Shown: piece after piece, positions 1-7,324 of the stretch
Layout of the letters: every line of letters starts with the position of its first letter
Position numbering within the stretch: position 1 is the stretch's first letter
DNA from: JBBSBY01 sp038250835
GTDB taxonomy: Bacteria > Desulfobacterota > Desulfomonilia > Desulfomonilales > Desulfomonilaceae
NCBI GenBank assembly: GCA_038250835.1
Contig: JBBSBY010000054.1
Location: forward strand, 1 to 24,408
Direction of reading: 5' to 3'
DNA: 24,408 nt
Position numbers and translations under genes: made by a program
Notes under the pieces: model-generated
What the model was told of the DNA's origin: nothing
Seen by the model: only the letters and a program-made list of their open reading frames with translations
The model's database searches: none

Positions 1-615
1 ATAACAAAGATCATCGTCATTGGCTGCGGTCCTGGGTCGAATGATTATCTGACTCCTGCGGCTATTCAGGCCGTCAATTCGGTCGAAGTCCTTGTGGGCG
101 CCAGGCGACTGCTGGAATTATTCCCTGATTTCAGAGGCCGAACCATTGAGCTGAATACAAACGTCACCCGGACTCTGGATAAAATAGGGCAATTAAACGC
201 TGCTCGTATCGGGGTTCTTGTTACCGGAGATCCGGGATTGTTCAGCCTGGCCAAGCTTGTTATCAAGAAATATGGAGTGAAAAACTGCAGGGTCATCCCA
301 GGCATAAGCTCCGTGCAAGCGGCCTTTGCCTCAATCGGACTGGATTGGCAGGATACGGTCATTATCAGCGCTCATAAAATTGACCCCTACATTCCGCCAC
401 ACACCTGGAATGCCGCTAAGGTCGCCGTCTTAGGCGGGCGAGACGGATTTAATGAGTGGCTTTTCAACAACATACCTAAGACTGAGGCCGTAAGACAAAT
501 TGTTGTATGCGAAAACCTGACTTTGATAAATGAGAAAATTACAAGGATAGCTTATGAAGATTTAAAATCCATGAAGATCGATTCACGAGCCGTGGTGCTT
601 CTCGTGCGATCTTGA
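1..615 (+). CDS. cbiE: CbiE-like precorrin-6Y/cobalt-precorrin-7 C5-methyltransferase, 5'-partial
   Basis: Open from base 1 to a TGA at 613-615, giving 204 residues; the true start lies upstream of the window. The protein opens with the tetrapyrrole methylase nucleotide-binding signature (VIGCGPGSNDYLTPAA) and then has VGARRLLELF, VTGDPGLFSL and VIPGISSVQAAFA, all typical of the CbiE family. Family members transfer a methyl group from S-adenosylmethionine to the corrin ring at C5 during cobalamin synthesis, in the cytoplasm. The length fits a stand-alone CbiE lacking only a few N-terminal residues. No CbiT (decarboxylating) domain follows, so that activity would be encoded elsewhere, perhaps just upstream. 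An internal ATG at 94 would remove the glycine-rich motif and is not the start. No cobalamin riboswitch is visible here because the 5' end is missing. Confidence 0.85.
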   Translation: MTKIIVIGCGPGSNDYLTPAAIQAVNSVEVLVGARRLLELFPDFRGRTIELNTNVTRTLDKIGQLNAARIGVLVTGDPGLFSLAKLVIKKYGVKNCRVIPGISSVQAAFASIGLDWQDTVIISAHKIDPYIPPHTWNAAKVAVLGGRDGFNEWLFNNIPKTEAVRQIVVCENLTLINEKITRIAYEDLKSMKIDSRAVVLLVRS

Positions 616-735
616 ATGTAATATGCGCCCGCCACTTGACCCCTCGCCCGAATAATCACTTCGCGTCTACTTTCGAGAATACCTATGGTTGGGTCAATGA
701 ATGTCCTACATAAAATATCAAATTTCGAAAAATAA

Positions 736-761
736 AAACCCGATCAAGATTGATCGGGTTT
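736..761 (-). terminator. Rho-independent terminator of tRNA-Leu
   Basis: A perfect 11-bp inverted repeat (AAACCCGATCA at 736-746, TGATCGGGTTT at 751-761) has a 4-base loop. Read on the minus strand it is followed by a U-rich run (complement of 723-738, with two blocks of five T). It begins 9 bases beyond the 3' CCA of the tRNA, as expected for the end of a single-gene tRNA transcript. It may also slow plus-strand readthrough from cbiE, but the T-run is poor in that direction. Confidence 0.9.
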
Positions 762-769
762 AATTCTAT

Positions 770-856
770 TGGTGCCGAAGGCCGGACTCGAACCGGCACG
801 GGCTCTCGCCCGCCACCCCCTCAAGATGGTGTGTCTACCATTTCCACCACTCCGGC
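770..856 (-). tRNA. tRNA-Leu (anticodon GAG), CCA encoded
   Basis: On the minus strand this folds as a class II tRNA. The 7-bp acceptor stem is GCCGGAG with CTTCGGC, followed by discriminator A and an encoded CCA. The D arm contains GTGGAAATGGTAGACAC. The anticodon stem CCATC/GGTGG encloses the loop TTGAGGG, placing GAG at positions 34-36. There is a long variable arm CGGGC-GAGA-GCCCG, and a T arm GCCGG-TTCGAGT-CCGGC. The long variable arm and GAG anticodon identify leucine, reading CUC/CUU codons. The gene has its own promoter and terminator and is divergent from the rsmH operon. Confidence 0.96.
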
Positions 857-865
857 GCAAGGAGC

Positions 866-894
866 AGTTTAAGTTCTTGAGTATATTTAGTCAA
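866..894 (-). promoter_or_regulatory. Sigma-70-type promoter of tRNA-Leu
   Basis: Read on the minus strand, TTGACT (889-894) is followed after 17 bases by TAAACT (866-871), a near-consensus -35/-10 pair. The predicted start point is about position 859, only two or three bases before the mature tRNA 5' end at 856. Confidence 0.75.
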
Positions 895-964
895 GAGTTA
901 AAAGGCCGGCCGGTCGCGGCCCTACACAGCAAAAGCTATCCTATCTGAAAAAGTCTATATTATA

Positions 965-985
965 AATTAATTAAATCAATTAATT
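965..985. repeat. Paired AATTAATT palindromes in an AT-rich block upstream of the rsmH promoter
   Basis: AATTAATT occurs at 965-972 and again at 978-985. Each copy is its own reverse complement. The block ends about 15 bases before the -35 hexamer at 1001, so it could act as an UP-like element or an operator. Only position and composition support this. Confidence 0.35.
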
Positions 986-1000
986 CAAGTTAAAAATGAC

Positions 1001-1027
1001 TTGACAACCGAACTAACCGGTTATAGT
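1001..1027 (+). promoter_or_regulatory. Sigma-70-type promoter of the dcw operon
   Basis: TTGACA at 1001-1006 is a perfect -35 hexamer. TATAGT at 1022-1027 is a good -10 after a 15-base spacer, slightly shorter than the usual 16-18. AT-rich DNA lies immediately upstream. Transcription would begin near 1034 and leave a leader of about 135 nt before rsmH. This is the best plus-strand promoter seen in front of the cluster. Confidence 0.65.
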
Positions 1028-1033
1028 CTTTTT

Positions 1034-1171
1034 TTAGACGGATTGAAAATAAGGATTGTCGCCCAGGCGGTTATGGCTGAAACCGACTTTCCAACGGATA
1101 CGTGTCACGCCCACTCTTCCGTGAACTCTATGTAGGTTCCCTGCAAGTAGCGAACCCGCGGAGATGAACAG
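1034..1171 (+). other. 5' leader of rsmH with three successive hairpins
   Basis: Three inverted repeats lie in a row. CGGTT/AACCG spans 1068-1085 with an 8-base loop. ACGGA/TCCGT spans 1094-1122 with a 19-base loop. GGTTC/GAACC spans 1135-1156 with a 12-base loop and ends just before the rsmH Shine-Dalgarno GGAG (1160-1163). I recognise no known riboswitch, 6S, SRP or RNase P signature. A possible 20-codon ORF from the ATG at 1073 has no convincing ribosome site. mraZ, which often occupies this place, is absent. The region 857-1171 holds only the two promoters, the AT-rich block and this leader. Confidence 0.4.
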
Positions 1172-2059
1172 GTGCATATACCCGTCCTGATAGCGGAAAT
1201 TATAGAATACCTCGATCCAAGGTCAGACGGTATTTATCTGGACGGCACTCTTGGTTCGGGCGGTTATTCAGAGGCCATACTTGAAGCGTCCGGCCCAAAT
1301 GGACGCGTAGTAGCCGTTGATTTGGATCGCGACGCCATCAAGCGCTCCGAGGACCGACTGGCGGCATACGGCGACAGATTCAAGGCGTATAACATCGGTT
1401 TTCATGAAGCAAAAGAAATTTTGGACCAAAAAGGGATCAGCGAGATTAACGGCGTCGTCTTGGATCTGGGGCTATCATCCGAGCAGTTGGACACCCCAAT
1501 GAGAGGATTCAGTTTTCGGTTTGAAGCTCCTTTAGATATGAGGTTCAACACCGAGAACGGAGAAACTGCTTTGGATATTCTAAAGCAATATTCTGCGAAA
1601 ACACTTGAAGAAATACTTGCAAACTACGGCGAGGAAAGATATTGCAAGAAACTCGCTCGCGGAATTCATGACGCGGTCAGGCGGGGTCGCATCGAAACCA
1701 CTAAGGATCTCACGGATACTGTGGAAAAGATATTACATGGACGCAGAGGCAAGATTCACCCGGCCACGCGGGTTTTTCAAGCATTGCGCATAGCTGTCAA
1801 CAAGGAAATGGAAAACTTGAACAAGGCTCTCGAGGAGCTACCGCACATGCTTACACCGGGATCAAAGATATGCGTTGTTTCGTATCATTCTCTTGAAGAC
1901 AGAGCCGTTAAGTTCGGTTTTCGCGCTCTTGGAAAGTCAGGTAAAGGTTTCAATATCATAACAAAGAGTCCAATTACCCCGGGACCTGAAGAGAGAAGGA
2001 ATAATCCGAGATCACGTTCGGCCAAGCTCCGCATTTTAGAGGCGGCAGTAAGCGGTTAA
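1172..2059 (+). CDS. rsmH: 16S rRNA (cytosine1402-N4)-methyltransferase RsmH
   Basis: A 295-residue protein of normal family length. The GTG start is supported by GGAG at 1160-1163, 8 bases upstream, and by the family N-terminus HIPVL. The SAM-binding motif is DGTLGSGGYSEA (residues 24-35), followed by VAVDLDRDA, VLDLGLSSEQLD, HPATRVFQALRIAVN and the C-terminal SYHSLEDRAVKFGFR, all hallmarks of RsmH (formerly MraW). The enzyme methylates N4 of C1402 in the ribosomal P site in the cytoplasm. It is the first gene of the dcw operon here, preceded by a promoter and leader but no mraZ. ftsL begins 15 bases after its stop. The motif carries Tyr32 where many homologues have His, a minor variation. 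Confidence 0.97.
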   Translation: MHIPVLIAEIIEYLDPRSDGIYLDGTLGSGGYSEAILEASGPNGRVVAVDLDRDAIKRSEDRLAAYGDRFKAYNIGFHEAKEILDQKGISEINGVVLDLGLSSEQLDTPMRGFSFRFEAPLDMRFNTENGETALDILKQYSAKTLEEILANYGEERYCKKLARGIHDAVRRGRIETTKDLTDTVEKILHGRRGKIHPATRVFQALRIAVNKEMENLNKALEELPHMLTPGSKICVVSYHSLEDRAVKFGFRALGKSGKGFNIITKSPITPGPEERRNNPRSRSAKLRILEAAVSG

Positions 2060-2074
2060 AGTAGGGAGAAAATC

Positions 2075-2422
2075 GTGAAAATGAGTCCTCGCATAGCCTC
2101 CATCTTCGTCAAACCTGTGGCGGGACTATTTTCATTAATCGTATACAAGATTCGGTTGCTGAAGATTAGCCCGATTGTGCTTGTGACCATTACCGCGGCT
2201 CTTCTTTTTGTAGGACTATTTTGTGTTTGGACCAGAATGCAAGTTGTGCAAATTGGTTACGAGATTTCAACTTTGGAAGCCAAGAACAACGAATTGAAAA
2301 ATCGGAAAAGGGAACTGCAGCTTGAAGTAGCGTCACTTCAGTCGCCAACGGAACTCGAAGCAAAAGCTCAGAAATTGGGTTTGATTCTGCCCAATGTGGG
2401 CAAGGTTATCCATGTCCCCTAA
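2075..2422 (+). CDS. ftsL: Cell division protein FtsL
   Basis: A 115-residue bitopic membrane protein. The GTG at 2075 is chosen because AGGGAG (2063-2068) lies 6 bases upstream; the ATG at 2081 would sit too far away at 12 bases. After a basic N-terminal segment there is one membrane span at about residues 35-54. A heptad-like region rich in Leu, Glu and Lys follows (about 60-100), ending in SPTELEAKAQKLGLILP, a pattern common at the FtsL C-terminus. FtsL forms a coiled coil with FtsB and recruits and activates FtsW-FtsI at the septum. The call rests on position between rsmH and ftsI and on topology, since FtsL sequences diverge widely. Its end overlaps the ftsI start by 11 bases. Confidence 0.88.
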   Translation: MKMSPRIASIFVKPVAGLFSLIVYKIRLLKISPIVLVTITAALLFVGLFCVWTRMQVVQIGYEISTLEAKNNELKNRKRELQLEVASLQSPTELEAKAQKLGLILPNVGKVIHVP

Positions 2423-4385
2423 TCCAAAAGAAAAACCAATCAATTGGATTGCGGTGCGAATAGCGCTTATTGCTCTGGTTTTCGCCATGGGCACGGTGAT
2501 TTTATCCGTCCGAGCCTACAGGCTGCAAATATCGGATGCCGAAACTTTGAAAAAAAGGGCGGACAAGCAAAGAACTAAGGTTATTCACCTTGAAGCGCGT
2601 CGAGGCGCAATCTTTGATAGATCCGGCGAACAAATTGCCGTAAGTCTCGAAGTGAATTCAATTTACGCTCGGCCCAAACGCATTCAGGATAAAAAAGAGA
2701 CGGCACACATTCTGGGCCAAATCCTTGAAATGGATGCTGATGAGATTGCCAAAAAGCTTTCTGACGATAAAACATTTGTCTGGATTCAAAGGCGGGTGTC
2801 CCCTCTTTTAGCCGAGCAGGTAAGAAAGTCTGATCTACAGGGCATCATGATCGGCTCCGAGTACCATAGATTTTATCCTCTAAAGAGTCTTGCTTCTCAT
2901 GTAATTGGCTTTGCAGGAATGGATTCAAACGGTCTCGAAGGGATTGAATTAGCCTATGATCAAGAGTTAAAGGTGGATTCCATTCCGGTTACCGCTCAAA
3001 CCGATGCTTTGGGGAGACCGGTTATGTTCACCGCCATGGGTAGAGACGCAAAACGCAGAGATATTCACCTGACTTTGGACAGGAACATTCAGCATATAGT
3101 GGAAAAGGAGCTCGAAGAGGCGGTCAACAAATATAGGGCAAAAAGCGGAGTTGTTGTCGTATTGGACGCTGACACTGGAGAAATACCCGCTTTGGCTGTT
3201 CGTCCCACCTATAATCTGAATACTTTTGCAAAGACCGAACCGGAGGCTCGTCGGAATAGAGCAGTAGCCGATACGTTTGAACCCGGTTCAACTTTCAAGG
3301 TCTTTCTGGCCGCGACCGCCCTGGATTTGGACAAAGTGTCTCCAGAAGAGACGTTCAATTGCAATCGGGGTGTATACAGGTACAACGGCTCGGAAATACA
3401 CGATGTCGTTCCTCATAAATCATTGTCCTTTGAGGACATCATTGTTTATTCAAGCAATATCGGCGCGGTCAAAATATCCGAGAAGCTCACAAAGTCGGAA
3501 TTTTACAGAGTGCTTTACAGCTTTGGCTTTGGGGCGCCCTCCGGTATCGATATGCCGGGTGAACGACCCGGCGTTCTCCAGCTTCCAGGAAAATGGTCCA
3601 TCCTTTCTAAAGCCAACATTGGCTTCGGGCAAGGTGTCAGCGTAAATGCGGTTCAGCTCTGCACGGCATTTGCCGCCGCAATCAACGGCGGAGTTTTGTA
3701 TAAACCCCATTTCGTTAAATCCGTGACTAACGCTTTGGGGGAAACCGTAAGGGAGTTTCCACCCACTCAGGTGCGCAGAGTAATTAAACCCGAAACATCG
3801 GCCAAATTGGTCGAAATTTTGCGAGAGGCCGTAACTCGCGGCACCGGCAAAGCAGCTCAGATTCCAGGAGTGGAGGTCATCGGCAAAACCGGCACTGCTC
3901 AAAAAGCTGATTCTCAAGGTGGATATTCACATGAGAAGTATGTGGCTTCTTTTTTGGGCGCAATTATGGGAACAAAGCCGCGGCTTGTAATGTTTGTTAT
4001 GCTTGATGAACCTTCAGGCAAAATGAGGCAGGGCGGAAAACTGGCCGCTCCGGTTTTCAAGAAAATTGGTGAGGCCATAATCGCCTCCTGCGGAAGGCAA
4101 CCTACCGAATCGGAAGGAATCATCGCTTCTCAAAACTGTGCGGTAAAAAAACAGATTGCGGGCCGAAAAAATACAGCGGCGCCCAAAAAGGGTCCTAAAT
4201 CCGGAGAGTGGATTATCCCGGATTTAAAAGGTCTGGACATGAGGCAAGTCGTCGAGATTTGCTCACAAATGAAATGTGATATTTGTGTACAAGGTTTCGG
4301 TTTGGTTGTGGATCAACAGCCAAAGGCGGGCGCCGTCCTGAAGGAAGGCGCGCCGATGACGATCTCATTTAGCGGACAATCATAA
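2412..4385 (+). CDS. ftsI: Septal peptidoglycan transpeptidase FtsI (PBP3) with C-terminal PASTA domain
   Basis: A 657-residue class B penicillin-binding protein. The ATG at 2412 is preferred over the in-frame ATG at 2394 because AAGG (2402-2405) is well spaced from it. It has one N-terminal membrane anchor (about residues 13-35), a PBP dimerisation domain beginning near RRGAIFDRSGEQIA, and a transpeptidase domain. The three catalytic motifs are STFK (Ser293 nucleophile, Lys296), SSN (347-349) and KTG (492-494). The last 60 or so residues, from about 598, form one PASTA repeat (WIIPDLKGLDMRQVVEIC ... VVDQQPKAGAVLKEG). FtsI cross-links septal peptidoglycan with FtsW. PASTA repeats are best known from Gram-positive PBPs and kinases, though FtsI-PASTA proteins are also found in other phyla. 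It overlaps ftsL and shares one base with murE. Confidence 0.97.
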   Translation: MSPNPKEKPINWIAVRIALIALVFAMGTVILSVRAYRLQISDAETLKKRADKQRTKVIHLEARRGAIFDRSGEQIAVSLEVNSIYARPKRIQDKKETAHILGQILEMDADEIAKKLSDDKTFVWIQRRVSPLLAEQVRKSDLQGIMIGSEYHRFYPLKSLASHVIGFAGMDSNGLEGIELAYDQELKVDSIPVTAQTDALGRPVMFTAMGRDAKRRDIHLTLDRNIQHIVEKELEEAVNKYRAKSGVVVVLDADTGEIPALAVRPTYNLNTFAKTEPEARRNRAVADTFEPGSTFKVFLAATALDLDKVSPEETFNCNRGVYRYNGSEIHDVVPHKSLSFEDIIVYSSNIGAVKISEKLTKSEFYRVLYSFGFGAPSGIDMPGERPGVLQLPGKWSILSKANIGFGQGVSVNAVQLCTAFAAAINGGVLYKPHFVKSVTNALGETVREFPPTQVRRVIKPETSAKLVEILREAVTRGTGKAAQIPGVEVIGKTGTAQKADSQGGYSHEKYVASFLGAIMGTKPRLVMFVMLDEPSGKMRQGGKLAAPVFKKIGEAIIASCGRQPTESEGIIASQNCAVKKQIAGRKNTAAPKKGPKSGEWIIPDLKGLDMRQVVEICSQMKCDICVQGFGLVVDQQPKAGAVLKEGAPMTISFSGQS

Positions 4386-5908
4386 TGCCCAGTTTGCGCG
4401 ACATAATAGAACTTCTCGACAATCCGTCCTGGTCCGGTTCCGCGGATGTGGAAATAAGAGAAGTGACGCACGACAGCAGAAAGGTGGGCCCGGGCGCCTT
4501 ATTTGTCGCGATAAGTGGGACGAACGTGGATGGCCATGATTATATACCTAAGGCTTTAGAAGCCGGCGCAACGGCCATATTGGCTGAAAGCGAGAATACC
4601 GAGAATATTGATATCCCCTGGATACAAGTGTCGAATTCCAAACATGCTTTAGGAAAAGCGGCCGCGATGGTTCAAGGATTCCCAACGACAAAATTTAAGC
4701 TCATTGGGATTACCGGCACGAACGGTAAAACAACCCTGACCTATTTGCTGGAATCTATCATCCAGGCCGCCGGAGGAGCCCCCGCAGTGGTAGGCACGGT
4801 TAGCCACAGATGGAGCGGTATGACCCAAGACGCAGCTAATACCACCCCTGAAGCTTCGGATCTGCAAAGCATGTTCGCCAAAATGGCCAAGGATCAGGTG
4901 ACACACGTTTTCATGGAAGTATCTTCGCACGGACTGCACAGAGGTCGACTGGAAGGCTGTGAATTCGACATGGGAGTTTTCACGAACCTGACGCAGGATC
5001 ACCTGGATTATCATGGAACTCTCGAAGATTACTTTGCGGCAAAACGAATTCTTTTCGACAGATTCCTTGCGAGTTCTCTCAAACCCGATCCCACGGCAAT
5101 CATAAATCTCGACGACGATTATGGGCGTCGCTTATTTAATGAGATTGCAACCTCGAATGGAATCGGGTACGGCGCTTCATCTGATTGCGACACGCGTCCA
5201 ATCGAGCTAAGTGTTTCCGCCAAAGGCATTACAGGCAAAATTATCTCTTCCGGAAGAACGATCAGCATTGACTCAAAGCTCACGGGCGCCTTTAATGTGT
5301 CAAACATTTTGGCTGCGGTAGCGGTGGCTTCACGGCTTCAAATAGCCACTGACGCCATTGAGATCGGCATCCGTAATCTTAGCGGCGTACCCGGCAGACT
5401 GGAGAGAGTTCCTTCATCAAAAGCGACGATATTCGTTGATTATGCTCATACACCTCATGCCGTGGAAAACGTGCTGTCCGCTCTTAACGGTATAAAGAAA
5501 GCTCGTATTTTCACGATTATCGGTTGCGGAGGAGACAGGGACAGAAAAAAAAGACCGCTCATGGGATCTGAAGCAGCCGCTGCAAGCGACGTTATTGTAA
5601 TCACTTCGGATAACCCGAGATCCGAGGACCCGTCGGCAATAATATCGGAAATCGAACCCGGAGTTATCGAACGAGGATTTTCCAAGTTCGATTCAATAGC
5701 CGACAATCCAAATACAAAATCCTACGTAGTGATTCCCGACCGTAGGGAAGCGATACGCTGGGCAATTGAACGAGTTCAATCCGACGATATTCTCCTGGTG
5801 GCCGGTAAAGGCCATGAAACTTATCAGGAGGTAAAAGGCCGACGTTGGCCCTTTGATGATCGATTGGTCATCAAAGAAGAGTTAAAAAGATTGGAATCTG
5901 AAGTGTGA
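4385..5908 (+). CDS. murE: UDP-MurNAc-L-Ala-D-Glu:meso-diaminopimelate ligase MurE
   Basis: A 507-residue Mur ligase that adds the third amino acid of the peptidoglycan stem peptide in the cytoplasm. The ATP loop is GTNGKTT (residues 111-117). Other family motifs are NTTPEASDL, MEVSSHGL, NLTQDHLDYHG, DYAHTPHA and GCGGDRDRKKRP. DNPR (409-412) is the signature that contacts meso-diaminopimelate, so this cell very probably makes mDAP-type peptidoglycan rather than the lysine type. The start ATG overlaps the ftsI stop as TAATG, and the 3' end overlaps murF by 4 bases, implying translational coupling. Confidence 0.97.
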   Translation: MPSLRDIIELLDNPSWSGSADVEIREVTHDSRKVGPGALFVAISGTNVDGHDYIPKALEAGATAILAESENTENIDIPWIQVSNSKHALGKAAAMVQGFPTTKFKLIGITGTNGKTTLTYLLESIIQAAGGAPAVVGTVSHRWSGMTQDAANTTPEASDLQSMFAKMAKDQVTHVFMEVSSHGLHRGRLEGCEFDMGVFTNLTQDHLDYHGTLEDYFAAKRILFDRFLASSLKPDPTAIINLDDDYGRRLFNEIATSNGIGYGASSDCDTRPIELSVSAKGITGKIISSGRTISIDSKLTGAFNVSNILAAVAVASRLQIATDAIEIGIRNLSGVPGRLERVPSSKATIFVDYAHTPHAVENVLSALNGIKKARIFTIIGCGGDRDRKKRPLMGSEAAAASDVIVITSDNPRSEDPSAIISEIEPGVIERGFSKFDSIADNPNTKSYVVIPDRREAIRWAIERVQSDDILLVAGKGHETYQEVKGRRWPFDDRLVIKEELKRLESEV

Positions 5909-7320
5909 ATAACCAAGTGAGAGCTACAGGCGGACCATATATTGCTCGAAATTTGGCTGAAGCCTGTAAAGGCAAAATTGTTCAGGGCGAACCCTTGACT
6001 CGCTTTGAACAAATATCCACTGATTCCAGAGATATTGGTCCCGGAGATCTCTTTATTCCACTAGTAGGCCCCACCTACGATGGACACGATTTTTTAGTTC
6101 CGGCCCTGGAAGCCGGCGCCCGAGGAAGCCTTATAAGCCGTGATACACACAGGGAAATCCCCGAAAGTCTCACCAGGTATGTCCTTATCCAGGTAAAGGA
6201 CACACTCCAAGCATTGTCTGACCTTGCATCAGCCCACCGACATATGCATCCCGTCCCCCTGATCACGGTAACGGGCTCCTCGGGCAAAACCACAGTCAAA
6301 GAAATGATAGCCGCCGTACTCAATAAGAATCGGCGGCCCCTAGTTTCAACAGCGAACTACAACAACTTAATCGGTCTGCCCATGACCGTGCTGAGTTTGA
6401 CCAATCAGTATGATTGCGCAGTATTGGAAGCGGGCATAAACATTTCCGGAGAAATGGAACAACTGTCCAAAGCCGCTAAACCGAACATAGCCATTATAAC
6501 GACGGTAGGTCCGGTGCACCTCGCAGGCCTTGGTTCCATTGAGAATGTTGCGGTGGAAAAGGCCAAAATCGTCTCGCACATGGTTTCCAACGGCAAGTTA
6601 ATCATTCCGGATAATTTACCTTATTTAACCGAAGTCGCGGCTGATTACGCAGTGGAGAAAATCACATTCGGCCTAAGTGAATCCGCGGACTTCAGAGCTG
6701 TGGATATTGATTTCGGATTGATTACAACCTTTACAGCGGTTTCAAAACATTGGACCCAACAAATATGTCTGAAAAGTCCCGGTGTTCATAACGTCAGAAA
6801 CGCTCTGGCCGCCGCAGCGGCGCTTACCTTCATGGAAATTCCTCAATCTGAAATTGCCGAAATACTGTCGGAGTTCCAAGCTCCTCTTTGGCGACTCGAA
6901 ATGATTCCTCTCAAAAACGGCGCTCTTCTCATCCGAGATTGCTATAACGCGAATCCACAATCAATGTCGGCGGCTTTCCATGTGATGGCGGGGCTAAATT
7001 CGAAGGGGCAAAAATTAGCAATTTTGGGTGATATGCTGGAGCTGGGCGCTCAGTCTGAAGAATTGCACTCGACTCTTGGTAGTGAAGCCGCCGAATTGGG
7101 CATCGATAAGGTTATTTACGTCGGCAACTTTGGTCCGAGTTTTGCTCAGGGATACATGGACGCGGGCGGCGGCGCCGACTCCGTGTGGATATTTGATAAC
7201 AAAGACGCCGCATGGGATGCCGCCAAGCCTGTCATACATAAATTCGACGCAATTCTGGTTAAAGGCTCCCGGATTATGAAGATGGAAATAATCGCTGATA
7301 GAATCCTTGAGGAGAACTGA
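5905..7320 (+). CDS. murF: UDP-MurNAc-tripeptide:D-Ala-D-Ala ligase MurF
   Basis: A 471-residue Mur ligase, full length, that attaches D-Ala-D-Ala to complete the cytoplasmic pentapeptide precursor. Motifs are the ATP loop TGSSGKTTVKE (from residue 123), STANYNNLIG, VLEAGINISGEM, GVHNVRNALAAAAA and DCYNANPQSM, followed by LGDMLELG. The GTG start overlaps the murE stop by 4 bases. The ribosome site is weak, as expected where translation is coupled to the upstream gene; a second GTG at 5917 is possible. The stop is 4 bases before mraY. Confidence 0.97.
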   Translation: MNNQVRATGGPYIARNLAEACKGKIVQGEPLTRFEQISTDSRDIGPGDLFIPLVGPTYDGHDFLVPALEAGARGSLISRDTHREIPESLTRYVLIQVKDTLQALSDLASAHRHMHPVPLITVTGSSGKTTVKEMIAAVLNKNRRPLVSTANYNNLIGLPMTVLSLTNQYDCAVLEAGINISGEMEQLSKAAKPNIAIITTVGPVHLAGLGSIENVAVEKAKIVSHMVSNGKLIIPDNLPYLTEVAADYAVEKITFGLSESADFRAVDIDFGLITTFTAVSKHWTQQICLKSPGVHNVRNALAAAAALTFMEIPQSEIAEILSEFQAPLWRLEMIPLKNGALLIRDCYNANPQSMSAAFHVMAGLNSKGQKLAILGDMLELGAQSEELHSTLGSEAAELGIDKVIYVGNFGPSFAQGYMDAGGGADSVWIFDNKDAAWDAAKPVIHKFDAILVKGSRIMKMEIIADRILEEN

Positions 7321-7324
7321 ATCC

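Noticed and set aside
636..697. TTGACCC ... GGGTCAA inverted repeat downstream of cbiE
   Set aside because: Seven base pairs across a 48-base gap is within chance, and there is no T-tract or other supporting signal.
1073..1135. 20-codon leader peptide starting at ATG 1073
   Set aside because: No convincing ribosome site, and the start codon lies in the loop of a hairpin; not strong enough to annotate.
1034..1171. RNase P RNA, 6S RNA, SRP RNA or a known riboswitch upstream of rsmH
   Set aside because: The short conserved cores I would expect for these RNAs are not present, and the 5' and 3' ends do not pair as in 6S RNA.
3450..3917. 155-codon minus-strand ORF within ftsI
   Set aside because: Antisense to the transpeptidase catalytic core, with no recognisable domain.
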